Assembly (NCBI RefSeq): GCF_003205205.1
Contig: NZ_QJRL01000014.1
Coordinates: 1 to 64,000 of the forward strand
Direction of reading: 5' to 3'
DNA: 64,000 nt
DNA from: Pseudomonas sp. LB-090624
Lineage (GTDB): Bacteria > Pseudomonadota > Gammaproteobacteria > Pseudomonadales > Pseudomonadaceae
The number at the start of each line of letters is the position of its first letter. Within the stretch, counting starts at the first letter, position 1. Made by a program: the position numbers and the translations under genes. Shown one piece after another: positions 18,500 through 28,158 of this stretch. The notes under the pieces are model-generated. The model had not been told where the DNA came from. It saw only the letters and a program-made list of their open reading frames with translations, and ran no database searches.

Positions 18500-20020
18500 A
18501 TGCGTTACGCACATCCCGGTACCGAAGGCGCGAAGGTTTCCTTCAAGAACCGCTACGGCAACTACATCGGTGGCGAGTTCGTAGCTCCGGTCAAGGGGCA
18601 GTACTTCGAAAATACGTCCCCGGTGAATGGCAAACTGATCGCCGAATTTCCCCGCTCCACTGCCGAAGACATCGATAAAGCGCTCGACGCCGCCCACGCA
18701 GCTGCCGACGCCTGGGGCCGCACTTCGGTGCAGGATCGCTCCAACGTGCTGCTGAAGATTGCCGACCGCATCGAGCAGAACCTTGAACTGCTGGCCATTA
18801 CCGAAACCTGGGACAACGGCAAGCCAATCCGCGAAACCCTCAACGCCGACATTCCCCTGGCCGTCGACCACTTCCGCTATTTCGCGGGCTGCATCCGCGC
18901 CCAGGAAGGCGGTGCCGCCGAGATCAACGAAGGCACTGTGGCCTATCATATCCACGAGCCGCTGGGCGTCGTCGGGCAGATCATCCCGTGGAACTTCCCC
19001 ATCCTGATGGCCGCCTGGAAGCTGGCGCCTGCACTGGCCGCCGGTAACTGCGTGGTACTCAAGCCTGCCGAGCAGACGCCGCTGGGTATCACCGTGCTGC
19101 TGGAAGTGATCGGCGACCTGCTGCCACCTGGCGTACTCAACGTGGTGCAAGGCTATGGCCGCGAAGCCGGTGAAGCCCTGGCCACCAGCAAGCGTATCGC
19201 CAAGATCGCTTTCACCGGTTCTACCCCGGTCGGCTCGCACATCATGAAATGCGCAGCCGAGAACATCATCCCGTCTACCGTCGAACTGGGCGGCAAGTCA
19301 CCGAACGTATACTTCGAAGACATCATGCAGGCCGAGCCGAGCTTCATCGAAAAAGCGGCCGAAGGCATGGTGCTGGCGTTCTTCAACCAGGGCGAGGTGT
19401 GCACCTGCCCGTCGCGTGCTCTGGTGCAGGAGTCGATCTACCCGCAGTTCATGGAAGTGGTGATGAAGAAGGTGCTGCAGATCAAGCGCGGCGACCCGCT
19501 GGACACCGACACCATGGTCGGCGCGCAGGCTTCGCAGCAGCAGTTCGAGAAGATTCTTTCGTACCTGCAGATTGCCCAGGACGAAGGCGCTGAGTTGCTC
19601 ACCGGCGGCAAGGTCGAGAAGCTGGAAGGCTCGCTGGCCACCGGTTACTACATCCAGCCGACCCTGCTCAAGGGCAACAACAAGATGCGCGTGTTCCAGG
19701 AAGAAATCTTCGGCCCGGTGGTCAGCGTCACCACCTTCAAGGACGAAGCCGAAGCGCTGGCGATCGCCAACGACACCGAGTTCGGCCTGGGTGCGGGCGT
19801 GTGGACCCGCGACATCAACCGTGCCTACCGCATGGGCCGCGGGATCAAGGCTGGCCGGGTGTGGACCAACTGCTACCACCTGTACCCGGCGCACGCCGCG
19901 TTCGGTGGCTACAAGAAGTCCGGGGTTGGCCGTGAAACGCACAAGATGATGCTGGATCACTATCAGCAGACCAAGAACCTGCTGGTGAGCTACGACATCA
20001 ATCCGCTGGGCTTCTTCTAA
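18500..20020 (+). CDS. NAD-dependent aldehyde dehydrogenase (acetaldehyde oxidation)
   Basis: A 506-residue aldehyde dehydrogenase close to the ExaC/AldB group. The cofactor region contains [19 protein letters not shown], the glycine motif [11 protein letters not shown], the general-base Glu in ELGGKSPN, and the catalytic Cys301 in NQGEVCTC. It likely oxidises the acetaldehyde released by ethanolamine ammonia-lyase to acetate. It is the first gene downstream of a -24/-12 promoter, divergent from the EatR-like activator. The P. aeruginosa counterpart position is PA4022. Confidence 0.9.
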   Translation: MRYAHPGTEGAKVSFKNRYGNYIGGEFVAPVKGQYFENTSPVNGKLIAEFPRSTAEDIDKALDAAHAAADAWGRTSVQDRSNVLLKIADRIEQNLELLAITETWDNGKPIRETLNADIPLAVDHFRYFAGCIRAQEGGAAEINEGTVAYHIHEPLGVVGQIIPWNFPILMAAWKLAPALAAGNCVVLKPAEQTPLGITVLLEVIGDLLPPGVLNVVQGYGREAGEALATSKRIAKIAFTGSTPVGSHIMKCAAENIIPSTVELGGKSPNVYFEDIMQAEPSFIEKAAEGMVLAFFNQGEVCTCPSRALVQESIYPQFMEVVMKKVLQIKRGDPLDTDTMVGAQASQQQFEKILSYLQIAQDEGAELLTGGKVEKLEGSLATGYYIQPTLLKGNNKMRVFQEEIFGPVVSVTTFKDEAEALAIANDTEFGLGAGVWTRDINRAYRMGRGIKAGRVWTNCYHLYPAHAAFGGYKKSGVGRETHKMMLDHYQQTKNLLVSYDINPLGFF

Positions 20021-20030
20021 ACCGCGTTGC

Positions 20031-20062
20031 GGCCTTCGCGGGCACGCCCGCGAAGAGGCCGG
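20031..20062. repeat. P. putida-type REP element
   Basis: GGCCTTCGCGGG and CCCGCGAAGAGGCC form a near-perfect hairpin with a small loop. The sequence matches the REP family common in P. putida group genomes. It sits between the aldehyde dehydrogenase and the permease gene and may act as a processing or attenuation point inside the operon. Confidence 0.85.
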
Positions 20063-20185
20063 AGCTGATCTACACAAAACCCAGAGCGGCAACCGTGCAC
20101 CAGCCGCTCTGGCTCGCTTCCTGCAGTACCCATCACCATCGGCCTGAAACCCTTCCGGCCACCAAGAAAAACAACAGGTGAATCT

Positions 20186-21634
20186 ATGCCAAGCGATCAT
20201 TCCGCCGGGTCCCCGGCAGGTTCCTCCGTCGACTTCGAAAAGGTCGGCTCGGACTATTTCCAGCAACGTGAACTAAAAAAAGGTGCCGCCGGCTGGGTGC
20301 TGCTGGTCGGCCTGGGCGTGGCGTACGTCATCTCCGGCGACTACGCCGGCTGGAACTTCGGCCTGGCCCAGGGCGGCTGGGGCGGCATGTTCCTCGCCAC
20401 CTTGCTGATGGCCACCATGTACCTGTGCATGTGCTTCTCGCTGGCCGAGCTGTCATCGATGATACCGACTGCTGGCGGCGGCTACGGTTTTGCGCGCAGC
20501 GCGTTCGGGCCGTGGGGCGGCTTCCTGACCGGCACGGCGATTCTTATCGAATACGCCATCGCGCCTGCCGCCATCGCGGTGTTCATCGGCGCCTACTGCC
20601 AATCGCTGTTCGGTATCGGCGGCTGGATGATCTACCTGGCGTTCTACATCGTGTTCATCAGCATCCACATTTTCGGCGTGGGTGAGGCATTGAAGCTGAT
20701 GTTCATCATCACCGCCATCGCCGCCATTGCACTGGCCGTGTTCCTGATCGGCATGGTGCCCCATTTTGATGCGGCCAACCTGTTCGACATCGCCAAAACG
20801 GACGCCGTCGGCGCCAGCAGCTTCCTGCCGTTCGGCTATGTCGGCGTGTGGGCAGCCATCCCCTACGCCATCTGGTTCTTCCTTGCCGTCGAAGGCGTGC
20901 CGCTGGCCGCAGAAGAAACCAAGAACCCCAAGCGTGACCTGCCTCGCGGCCTGATCGGCGCCATGCTGGTACTGCTGGCCTTCGCCTTGCTGATCCTGGT
21001 GGTCGGCCCGGGCGGCGCAGGCTCCGAGGCGCTGAAGGCCTCCGGTAACCCGCTGGTCGAAGCCCTGTCGAAGGCCTACGGCGGCTCCACCTGGATGGGC
21101 GGCTTCGTCAACCTGGTCGGTCTGGCCGGGCTGATCGCCAGCTTCTTCTCGATCATCTATGCCTATTCCCGGCAGATCTTCGCCCTGTCCCGTGCTGGCT
21201 ACCTGCCGCGCAAGCTGTCGGAAACCAACAAGAGCAAGGCCCCGGTAATGGCCTTGGTCATCCCCGGCATCATCGGTTTTGCCCTGTCGCTGACGGGCCA
21301 GGGGGACTTGCTCATCCTGGTGGCAGTGTTTGGCGCTACCCTGTCTTACGTGCTGATGATGGCTGCGCACATCACCCTGCGCATCCGCCGGCCAAAGATG
21401 GAACGCCCATACCGCACCCCAGGTGGCATCTTCACCTCCGGCCTGGCGCTGGTGCTGGCGTGCATCGCCGTGGTCGCCGGGTTCCTGGTCGACCCGCGAG
21501 TAGTCATTGGCGCCGCAGTGATCTATGCGGTATTAATTGCCTACTTTGCTTTCTACAGCCGCCACCACCTGGTTGCGGGCACACCGGAAGAGGAATTCGC
21601 CGCGATCCAGAAGGCCGAAGAGGCCCTGCACTGA
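20186..21634 (+). CDS. eat: Ethanolamine permease
   Basis: A 482-residue APC-superfamily transporter with about 12 hydrophobic segments, starting with GWVLLVGLGVAYVISGDYAG and including the SSMIPTAGGGYGFARSAFGP segment. It should import ethanolamine for EutBC. It lies directly upstream of eutB (46 bases) and downstream of the aldehyde dehydrogenase in a single-direction cluster. Specificity is inferred from context and family. Confidence 0.9.
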   Translation: MPSDHSAGSPAGSSVDFEKVGSDYFQQRELKKGAAGWVLLVGLGVAYVISGDYAGWNFGLAQGGWGGMFLATLLMATMYLCMCFSLAELSSMIPTAGGGYGFARSAFGPWGGFLTGTAILIEYAIAPAAIAVFIGAYCQSLFGIGGWMIYLAFYIVFISIHIFGVGEALKLMFIITAIAAIALAVFLIGMVPHFDAANLFDIAKTDAVGASSFLPFGYVGVWAAIPYAIWFFLAVEGVPLAAEETKNPKRDLPRGLIGAMLVLLAFALLILVVGPGGAGSEALKASGNPLVEALSKAYGGSTWMGGFVNLVGLAGLIASFFSIIYAYSRQIFALSRAGYLPRKLSETNKSKAPVMALVIPGIIGFALSLTGQGDLLILVAVFGATLSYVLMMAAHITLRIRRPKMERPYRTPGGIFTSGLALVLACIAVVAGFLVDPRVVIGAAVIYAVLIAYFAFYSRHHLVAGTPEEEFAAIQKAEEALH

Positions 21635-21680
21635 TCGCCGCCACCCGCCGCGGGGCAGCCCGCGGCTCTGGAGATTCTGT

Positions 21681-23075
21681 ATGGCAAGTTTCGTACACAC
21701 GGTCGGCCATCTGGTCTACCGCTTCGACAGCCTCAAGGAAGTGATGGCCAAGGCCAGCCCGGCACGCTCCGGGGACTGCCTGGCAGGCGTCGCGGCCAGC
21801 AACGACGGCGAGCGCGTCGCCGCGCAGATGGCTTTGGCCAATATTCCGCTGACGCACTTCCTCAATGAAGCATTGATCCCTTACGAAGCAGATGAAGTTA
21901 CCCGCCTGATCATCGACACCCACGATACCCAGGCCTTCGCCCCGGTCAGCCACCTGACCGTCGGTGGTCTGCGCGACTGGCTGCTTAGCGAGGAAGCCAA
22001 CGAAGACAGCCTGCGCGCCCTGGCGCCCGGGTTGACGCCGGAAATGGCCGCTGCCGTGTCGAAGATCATGCGCGTGCAGGACCTGGTGCTGGTGGCGCAA
22101 AAAATCCGCGTGGTCACCCGGTTCCGCGGCACCATGGGCCTGCGCGGGCGCCTGTCGACCCGGCTGCAACCCAACCACCCGACAGACGAACCGGCCGGTA
22201 TTGCCGCCAGCATTCTCGACGGCTTGCTGTACGGCAACGGCGACGCCATGATCGGCATCAACCCGGCCACCGACAGCATCGCTTCGATCTGCGCCCTGCT
22301 GGAAATGCTCGACGCCATCATCCAGCGCTACGACATCCCGACCCAGTCCTGCGTGCTGACCCACGTCACCACCTCGATCGAAGCGATCAACCGCGGCGTG
22401 CCACTGGACCTGGTGTTCCAGTCCATCGCCGGCACCGAGGCGGCCAACGCCGGCTTCGGCATCAACCTGAACGTGTTGCAGGAAGGCTACGAAGCAGGTT
22501 TGTCGTTGAAACGCGGCACCCTCGGGCAGAACCTGATGTACTTCGAAACCGGCCAAGGCAGTGCGCTCTCGGCCAACGCCCACCACGGCGTCGACCAGCA
22601 GACCTGCGAAACCCGCGCCTATGCCGTGGCCCGTCACTTCAAGCCGTTCCTGGTCAACACCGTGGTCGGTTTCATTGGCCCGGAATACCTCTACAACGGC
22701 AAGCAGATCATCCGCGCCGGCCTCGAAGACCATTTCTGCGGCAAGCTGTTGGGCGTGCCGATGGGTTGCGATATCTGCTACACCAACCACGCCGAGGCCG
22801 ATCAGGATGACATGGACACCCTGCTGACCCTGCTGGGTGTGGCCGGGATCAACTTCATCATGGGCATCCCCGGCTCCGACGACATCATGCTCAACTACCA
22901 GACCACCTCGTTCCACGACGCGTTGTACGCGCGCCAGACCCTGGGCCTGAAGCCCGGGCCGGAATTCGAGGCATGGCTGGCCCGCACCGGCATCTTCACC
23001 CAGGCCGATGGCCGGGTGCGCTTCGGTGACAACCTGCCGCCGGCTTTCCGCCAGGCCTTGGCACAGCTTGCATAG
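21681..23075 (+). CDS. eutB: Ethanolamine ammonia-lyase large subunit EutB
   Basis: EutB and EutC form the adenosylcobalamin-dependent enzyme that converts ethanolamine to acetaldehyde and ammonia. The 464-residue product has the family blocks [16 protein letters not shown], the [20 protein letters not shown] segment and [20 protein letters not shown]. Start 21681 follows GGAG at the proper distance; a longer in-frame start inside the permease gene is rejected. No microcompartment shell genes are present, so this is the soluble, non-compartment type. Confidence 0.96.
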   Translation: MASFVHTVGHLVYRFDSLKEVMAKASPARSGDCLAGVAASNDGERVAAQMALANIPLTHFLNEALIPYEADEVTRLIIDTHDTQAFAPVSHLTVGGLRDWLLSEEANEDSLRALAPGLTPEMAAAVSKIMRVQDLVLVAQKIRVVTRFRGTMGLRGRLSTRLQPNHPTDEPAGIAASILDGLLYGNGDAMIGINPATDSIASICALLEMLDAIIQRYDIPTQSCVLTHVTTSIEAINRGVPLDLVFQSIAGTEAANAGFGINLNVLQEGYEAGLSLKRGTLGQNLMYFETGQGSALSANAHHGVDQQTCETRAYAVARHFKPFLVNTVVGFIGPEYLYNGKQIIRAGLEDHFCGKLLGVPMGCDICYTNHAEADQDDMDTLLTLLGVAGINFIMGIPGSDDIMLNYQTTSFHDALYARQTLGLKPGPEFEAWLARTGIFTQADGRVRFGDNLPPAFRQALAQLA

Positions 23076-23083
23076 GGACGACC

Positions 23084-23902
23084 ATGGACCATCGCACGCC
23101 TACCCCCGATAACCCTTGGCTGGCCCTGCGCACCCTGACCCCGGCGCGCATTGCCCTGGGCCGCACCGGCACCAGCCTGCCGACCGGCGCGCAGCTGGAC
23201 TTCCAGTTCGCCCATGCCCAGGCCCGCGATGCCGTGCACCTGGCCTTCGACCACGCCAGCCTGGCTACCCAGCTGAGTGACCGTGGGCGCGAAAGCCTGG
23301 TGCTGCACAGCGCCGCCAGCGACCGCCACCAATACCTGCAGCGCCCGGACCTGGGCCGGCGCCTGAATGAAGACTCGATTGCCACGCTGCGCCAGCACGC
23401 CCAGGCCAACCCCGGCGGCGTCGACCTGGCCATCGTCGTCGCCGACGGCCTGTCGGCGCTGGCCGTGCACCGCCATACGCTGCCATTCCTGACCCGCTTC
23501 GAAGAACAGGCTGCCGCCGACGGATGGACCAGCGCCCCGGTAGTGCTTGTGCAACAGGGCCGTGTGGCGGTGGCCGACGAGGTTGGCGAATTGCTTGGCG
23601 CCCGCATGACGGTGATGCTGATCGGTGAACGCCCGGGGCTCAGCTCGCCCGACAGCCTTGGCCTGTATTTCACCTATGCACCCAAGGTCGGCCTGACCGA
23701 CGCCTACCGCAACTGCATTTCCAACATCCGCCTGGAGGGCCTGAGTTATGGCATGGCGGCACATCGCCTGCTGTACTTGATGCGCGAAGCCTGCCGGCGC
23801 CAGCTTTCCGGAGTGAATCTGAAGGACGAAGCCGAGATCCATAGCATCGACAGCGAAAATGGCCCTTCCCAGCGAGGCAACTTCCTGCTCGGCGAAGGGT
23901 AA
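23084..23902 (+). CDS. eutC: Ethanolamine ammonia-lyase small subunit EutC
   Basis: The 272-residue partner of EutB contributes to the cobalamin site. It carries [16 protein letters not shown] at the N-terminus, [16 protein letters not shown], and the conserved [19 protein letters not shown] block near residue 185, followed by [13 protein letters not shown]. It starts 9 bases after eutB. The predicted operon ends here. Confidence 0.96.
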   Translation: MDHRTPTPDNPWLALRTLTPARIALGRTGTSLPTGAQLDFQFAHAQARDAVHLAFDHASLATQLSDRGRESLVLHSAASDRHQYLQRPDLGRRLNEDSIATLRQHAQANPGGVDLAIVVADGLSALAVHRHTLPFLTRFEEQAAADGWTSAPVVLVQQGRVAVADEVGELLGARMTVMLIGERPGLSSPDSLGLYFTYAPKVGLTDAYRNCISNIRLEGLSYGMAAHRLLYLMREACRRQLSGVNLKDEAEIHSIDSENGPSQRGNFLLGEG

Positions 23903-24011
23903 AGAACATGTCACGGAGGGCGGATTGCGCTAAAGGCCAGCATTGGGGCAGCATGCTCTTGAACGCTGCAGGCATTCCGCTGTTTCCCCAAATGGACTCT
24001 GAGGGCCGCAC

Positions 24012-24470
24012 ATGCGCATCATCAAGGCAACCCTGGAACACCTCGACCTGCTCACACCCTTGTTCGTCAAATACCGTGAGTTCTATGGGCAGCTGCCCTA
24101 CCCCGACAGCTCGCGCAGCTTTTTGGAAAAGCGCCTGAAGCGGGATGAATCGGTGATCTACCTGGCACTACCCGATGATGACGACGGCAAGCTGCTGGGC
24201 TTCTGCCAGCTGTACCCAAGCTACTCGTCGCTGTCACTGAAGCGGGTATGGATCCTCAACGATATCTACGTCGCCGAAGACTCGCGGCGCATGCTGGTGG
24301 CCGACCACCTGATGCGCGAGGCGAAGAAAATGGCCAGGGAAACCAATGCCGTGCGCATGCGGGTTTCGACGAGCGCGGACAATCAGGTAGCCCACAAGAC
24401 TTACGAATCCATCGGGTTTCGTGAAGACACCGAGTTCAAGAGCTACATCCTGCCCATTAGCCAGGATTGA
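24012..24470 (+). CDS. GNAT family N-acetyltransferase
   Basis: A 152-residue acetyltransferase of the GNAT fold. It has the usual core: an N-terminal strand-helix (MRIIKATLEHLDLLTPLF), the central strand LNDIYVAEDSRR followed by the acetyl-CoA-binding helix region (MLVADHLMREAKKMA), and the C-terminal NQVAHKTYESIGFREDT motif. The substrate is unknown. Confidence 0.85.
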   Translation: MRIIKATLEHLDLLTPLFVKYREFYGQLPYPDSSRSFLEKRLKRDESVIYLALPDDDDGKLLGFCQLYPSYSSLSLKRVWILNDIYVAEDSRRMLVADHLMREAKKMARETNAVRMRVSTSADNQVAHKTYESIGFREDTEFKSYILPISQD

Positions 24471-24722
24471 CCTGCTCGACGCTCCCTCTGGCATGCACCG
24501 CACCTGCAACAGCAGCCTTGTGCTGCTCCTGCAGGGCTGTGGTGAACCTGTCAGCGCAGGTTTAGCCGCGAACTGGCTGAACCAGGCCCCCTGTCGTAAC
24601 CCCCCGCTACAAACTCCCCGGGCATGTTCTTCACTTAGCCGTATAATGCCCCACCTGTCATGTGTGAAAATTTACCCATCCCCAGGTAACTGAGCCTACG
24701 CCCCAGAACACAGGTGCTGTAC
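24471..24722. other. Intergenic region before dedA
   Basis: Some 250 bases without a gene. It contains a small hairpin-rich REP-like element (AGCAGCCTTG...CTCCTGCAGG, about 24507-24536) similar to text at 11419, and a promoter-like TATAAT at 24642. Confidence 0.5.
24642..24647 (+). promoter_or_regulatory. Candidate -10 element upstream of dedA
   Basis: TATAAT is a perfect sigma-70 -10 hexamer, 75 bases upstream of the dedA start. I could not place a good -35 at normal spacing, so confidence is limited. Confidence 0.4.
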
Positions 24723-25370
24723 ATGGATTTCAACCCGCTGGACCTTATCCTGCATCTCGATGCTTATCTCGATCTGCTGGTCACCAATTACGGTCCCTGG
24801 ATCTACGCCATCCTGTTCACCGTGATCTTCTGCGAGACCGGGCTGGTGGTCATGCCGTTCCTGCCAGGCGATTCGCTGTTGTTCATTGCCGGTGCCGTGG
24901 CCGCTGGCGGTGGCATGGACCCGGTATTGCTGGCCGGCCTGCTGATGGCTGCGGCCATCATGGGCGACAGCACCAACTACGTAATCGGGCGAACGGCCGG
25001 CGAGCGCCTGTTCAACAACCCCAACTCGAAGATCTTCCGCCGCGATTACCTGCAGCGCACCCACGAATTCTATGAACGCCACGGCGGCAAAACCGTAACC
25101 CTGGCGCGCTTCCTGCCCATCCTGCGGACTTTCGCACCGTTCGTCGCCGGCATCGCGCACATGCAATACCCGCGCTTCCTCGGTTTCAGCGTCGCCGGTT
25201 CGCTGCTGTGGGTCGGTGGCCTAGTCACCCTCGGCTACTTCTTCGGCAACGTGCCGTTCATCAAGCAGCACCTGTCGCTGATGGTGGTGGGCATCATCGT
25301 CCTGTCGCTGGTACCCATGATCCTGGGCCTGCTGCGCACCCGCCTGGGCCGCACGGCCAAAGCCCACTGA
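24723..25370 (+). CDS. DedA family membrane protein
   Basis: A 215-residue inner-membrane protein of the DedA/VTT family, implicated in polyprenyl-phosphate or phospholipid translocation and envelope stress tolerance. It has the family blocks FCETGLVVMPFLPGDSLLF, GDSTNYVIGR and the FYERHGGKTVTLARFLPILR motif with the conserved Arg residues, then RTFAPFVAGIAHM. Start 24723 (MDFNPLDLIL) is preferred over a GTG nine bases earlier. Confidence 0.92.
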   Translation: MDFNPLDLILHLDAYLDLLVTNYGPWIYAILFTVIFCETGLVVMPFLPGDSLLFIAGAVAAGGGMDPVLLAGLLMAAAIMGDSTNYVIGRTAGERLFNNPNSKIFRRDYLQRTHEFYERHGGKTVTLARFLPILRTFAPFVAGIAHMQYPRFLGFSVAGSLLWVGGLVTLGYFFGNVPFIKQHLSLMVVGIIVLSLVPMILGLLRTRLGRTAKAH

Positions 25371-25379
25371 CCGCCCCTC

Positions 25380-26195
25380 ATGTGGTCGTTCGGCGCCTGG
25401 CGGCGCAAGCGCACCCTGGCGCGCTACCCGATCACGCCACAGCAATGGCAGGCCGTACGCGAGCGCCTGCCGATGCTGGATGGCATCACCGACGCAGAAG
25501 ACCACTGGCTGCGCGAAGCCTGCATCCTGTTCCTGCTCGACAAGCACCTTACCTGCCTGCCCGGCGTTGAACCGGACGACGAACAGCGCCTGTTGCTGGC
25601 CGCCCAGGCCCAGCTGCCACTGATGCACCTGGGTGAGCTGAACTGGTACCAGGGTTTCCACGAAATCATCCTCTACCCCGACGACTTCAAGAGCCCGCAA
25701 CGCCATCGCGATGCCAGCGGCGTGGAGCATGTGTGGGACGGCGAGCACAGCGGCGAGGCCTGGCAACAGGGGCCGATCATCCTGGCCTGGAACGGTGTGC
25801 TGGCCAGCGGCGGTTGGGAGGCTTACAACCTGGTCATCCATGAGCTGGCGCACAAGCTCGACATGCTCAACGGCGATGCCAACGGCCTACCACCGCTACA
25901 CAGCGGCATGCCGGTTGATGAGTGGGCAAGCGCCATGCAGCAGGCGTACGACGACCTCAACCGCCAGCTGGACGCCGACCCCGACGCCGAAACCGCCATC
26001 GACCCTTACGCGGCGGAGAACCCGGCAGAGTTCTTTGCAGTCACCAGCGAATACTTCTTCAGTGCCCCCGACCTTCTGCACCAGGCTTATCCATTGGTCT
26101 ACAGCCAGTTGTCGCGGTTCTACCGGCAAGACCCGCTGGGGCGCCTGTGCCAGCTGCAGGCCGAGCACCCCGAATACCGCGAAAGCCACGCCTGA
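25380..26195 (+). CDS. MtfA-like zinc-dependent peptidase
   Basis: A 271-residue protein of the MtfA/DUF980 peptidase family. It has a gluzincin-like HELAHKLD motif (His154) and the downstream Glu in NPAEFFAVTSEYFF that completes the zinc site. In E. coli MtfA binds the repressor Mlc and is an aminopeptidase; whether this protein does the same is unknown. It starts nine bases after dedA and is probably co-transcribed. Confidence 0.88.
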   Translation: MWSFGAWRRKRTLARYPITPQQWQAVRERLPMLDGITDAEDHWLREACILFLLDKHLTCLPGVEPDDEQRLLLAAQAQLPLMHLGELNWYQGFHEIILYPDDFKSPQRHRDASGVEHVWDGEHSGEAWQQGPIILAWNGVLASGGWEAYNLVIHELAHKLDMLNGDANGLPPLHSGMPVDEWASAMQQAYDDLNRQLDADPDAETAIDPYAAENPAEFFAVTSEYFFSAPDLLHQAYPLVYSQLSRFYRQDPLGRLCQLQAEHPEYRESHA

Positions 26196-26243
26196 CGGGG
26201 CCGCACATCAGGCCAGGCGTGGCATGCCCCGGCAGAATGTGCC

Positions 26244-26249
26244 TATAAT
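26244..26249 (+). promoter_or_regulatory. Candidate -10 element of ppa
   Basis: TATAAT lies 40 bases upstream of the ppa start codon in a short non-coding gap. The upstream -35 match is weak. Confidence 0.45.
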
Positions 26250-26288
26250 CGCCGCCACTTTTTTGGTCAAACACGGGGGCACTGCCCA

Positions 26289-26816
26289 ATGAGCTACAGC
26301 AAGATTCCGGCGGGCAAAGACCTGCCGAACGACATCTACGTCGCCATCGAAATCCCGGCCAACCACGCGCCGATCAAATACGAGATCGACAAGGACAGCG
26401 ACACCCTGTTCGTCGACCGTTTCATGGCTACCCCGATGTTCTACCCTGCCAACTACGGCTTCATCCCGAACACCCTGGCTGACGACGGTGACCCGCTGGA
26501 CGTGCTGGTGGTTACCCCTTACCCGGTGGCCCCAGGCTCGGTTATCCGCGCCCGTCCGGTTGGCGTGTTGAACATGACTGACGACGGCGGCGGCGACGCC
26601 AAGGTCATCGCTGTTCCTCACGACAAGCTGTCGCAGCTGTACGTTGACGTGAAGGAATACACCGACCTGCCAGCCCTGCTGATCCAGCAGATCGAGCACT
26701 TCTTTGCCAACTACAAAGATCTCGAGAAGGGCAAGTGGGTCAAGATCGAAGGCTGGGAAGGCGCCGACGCCGCCCGTGCCGCGATCACCAAATCGGTTGC
26801 TGCCTACAAGGGCTGA
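26289..26816 (+). CDS. ppa: Inorganic pyrophosphatase (family I)
   Basis: Ppa hydrolyses pyrophosphate to drive biosynthesis. The 175-residue product has the family I landmarks: [17 protein letters not shown], the active-site block [18 protein letters not shown], and the signature [11 protein letters not shown] with its aspartates. A strong terminator follows 17 bases after the stop. Confidence 0.97.
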
Positions 26817-26832
26817 TACCGGTTGCAGAATG

Positions 26833-26858
26833 AACCCCGCCTTGGCGGGGTTTTTTTT
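26833..26858 (+). terminator. Intrinsic terminator of ppa
   Basis: AACCCCGCC-TT-GGCGGGGTT forms a perfect stem followed by a run of eight T residues. Confidence 0.93.
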
Positions 26859-27054
26859 GGCCGGCATGCGCTCGTGAGCGCTATCAGGCGTGGCCTGTCG
26901 TCGCGCTTCTGCAGGGATGGCAGTAACGCTCAGATATGGGTAATAAATCCTACGTCGCCTTACGCCAACACCCTACAAACAGCCTTTTTTCCTACAAATT
27001 TCGTCAACACCCGGTTCATACCCTTGCTGGCATCACGCCGCTACACTCGCCGGC

Positions 27055-27756
27055 ATGAACACTTCCGGTGACCGCCTCAAGGCCCTTCTCCATGAATGTG
27101 GCCTGACTCCTTCCGACTTCGCCGCCCAGCGCAGCGTCACCCCACAGCACGTCAACAACTGGTTCAAACGCGGCGTGCCCCTGGCCCGCCTGGACGAACT
27201 GGCCGACCTGTTCTGCGTGCACCGCCGCTGGCTGCGCTCTGGCGAAGGGCCCAAACACCCCAACCCGATCCTGCGTACCTGTCGGCCCCGGCACACACCC
27301 GCAAACCCGCCTACCCCGCTGTCGGTGCATCACGGTCGGCTTGTGAAAGTGCCTTATTACGAACTGGACAATGGCCTGCTCTCGACAGTGGCCGGCAAGC
27401 ACCTACGCTTGCCGGCAAAAGCCCTGAAAGTGCTGAGAGTGCGGGCCTGCAACGCGATCTGCATGACGATGCCGGCCAGTAACATGCTGCCGCTGATTCC
27501 GCTGGAGGCCATGCTGGTCATCGACCGGGGCATGACCCAGGTGATTGAGGGGGAAACCTATGCCCTGCTGCACAACGGCATGCTCAGGGTGAACAACCTC
27601 AGCCTTGGCCAGCACGGTACGCTGTACCTGCACAGTCATGACCGGCGTAACTACGCGGTGGAGCGTTACACCCCTGCACAGCTTCAGGCGCAAAGCCTGG
27701 AAGTGCTTGGTTGGGTGTTCCACTGGTCGCATTTTCGCCAGCAGCGGCCCGGCTGA
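27055..27756 (+). CDS. XRE-family regulator with S24-like C-terminal domain
   Basis: A 233-residue putative DNA-binding regulator. The N-terminal XRE-type helix-turn-helix spans about residues 5-60 (SDFAAQRSVTPQHVNNWFKRG). The C-terminal domain resembles LexA/CI-type S24 domains (MPASNMLPLIPLEAMLVID, then YALLHNGMLRVNNL). The catalytic Lys usually found in the last segment is not apparent (RVNNL), so self-cleavage is doubtful. No phage genes are adjacent. Its targets are unknown. Confidence 0.75.
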   Translation: MNTSGDRLKALLHECGLTPSDFAAQRSVTPQHVNNWFKRGVPLARLDELADLFCVHRRWLRSGEGPKHPNPILRTCRPRHTPANPPTPLSVHHGRLVKVPYYELDNGLLSTVAGKHLRLPAKALKVLRVRACNAICMTMPASNMLPLIPLEAMLVIDRGMTQVIEGETYALLHNGMLRVNNLSLGQHGTLYLHSHDRRNYAVERYTPAQLQAQSLEVLGWVFHWSHFRQQRPG

Positions 27757-27807
27757 ACCACCCTGTGCCAATTTTTGCTGGGCATCCTGCGCCAGCCCTT
27801 GTATGCT

Positions 27808-27984
27808 ACGCGGCACATTCAGCCCCGGCCGGCGCAAGCCCTGGCCTAGAGGGCTCGGCGATATCCCACACGGGTATCTGCCATCTCTTTCAGGCCCTTG
27901 TTGGCCACACAGTTAAGGCGATTGCGGCTTACCATAAATTAGTCGGAAGCGTCCCCGAGAAGCCGGCCACAAGCCGGCTTTTTA
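27808..27984 (+). ncRNA. Candidate small RNA ending at an intrinsic terminator
   Basis: About 175 bases lie between a -10-like hexamer (TATGCT, 27802-27807) and a strong terminator. No open frame with a good start occupies it, and local inverted repeats suggest structure. I do not recognise the family. The 5' end is a guess; only the terminator is firm. Confidence 0.35.
27961..27984 (+). terminator. Intrinsic terminator upstream of copA
   Basis: AGCCGGC-CACAA-GCCGGCT is a perfect stem-loop followed by TTTT. It has no coding gene directly upstream (the regulator ends about 200 bases earlier), so it probably ends a small transcript. Confidence 0.85.
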
Positions 27985-28041
27985 ATGCCTCGCCGAAAGC
28001 CATCCCAAGCCCTGTGCGGCCTGCCTTCCCCTTCAAGAAGC

Positions 28042-28059
28042 TGACGAAAAAGTAATGTC
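28042..28059 (+). promoter_or_regulatory. Possible copper-responsive operator
   Basis: TGACGAAAAAGTAATGTC is an AT-rich motif with GAC/GTC ends about 100 bases upstream of copA, where a CopR-type response regulator would bind. I recall similar motifs at pseudomonad cop promoters but could not compare them. Treat as a candidate. Confidence 0.3.
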
Positions 28060-28158
28060 GAGCTCAGTTTTCTGACAGCGGCAACGCGCTAGTTTGGTCG
28101 TGAGCTGCGAAATCCAGCAGCCGGGATATCCGCAACCCATACGACTGGACGCAACGGC

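Larger units (their letters stand above)
27757..28158. other. 400-base intergenic region before the copper genes
   Basis: No protein gene is convincing here. The region holds a promoter-like TATGCT at 27802, a structured stretch that includes GATATCCC/GGGTATC pairing at about 27859-27878, a clean terminator at 27961-27984, and a motif at 28042-28059 that may be a copper-response site. The pattern suggests a small RNA followed by the copper-operon promoter. Confidence 0.5.
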
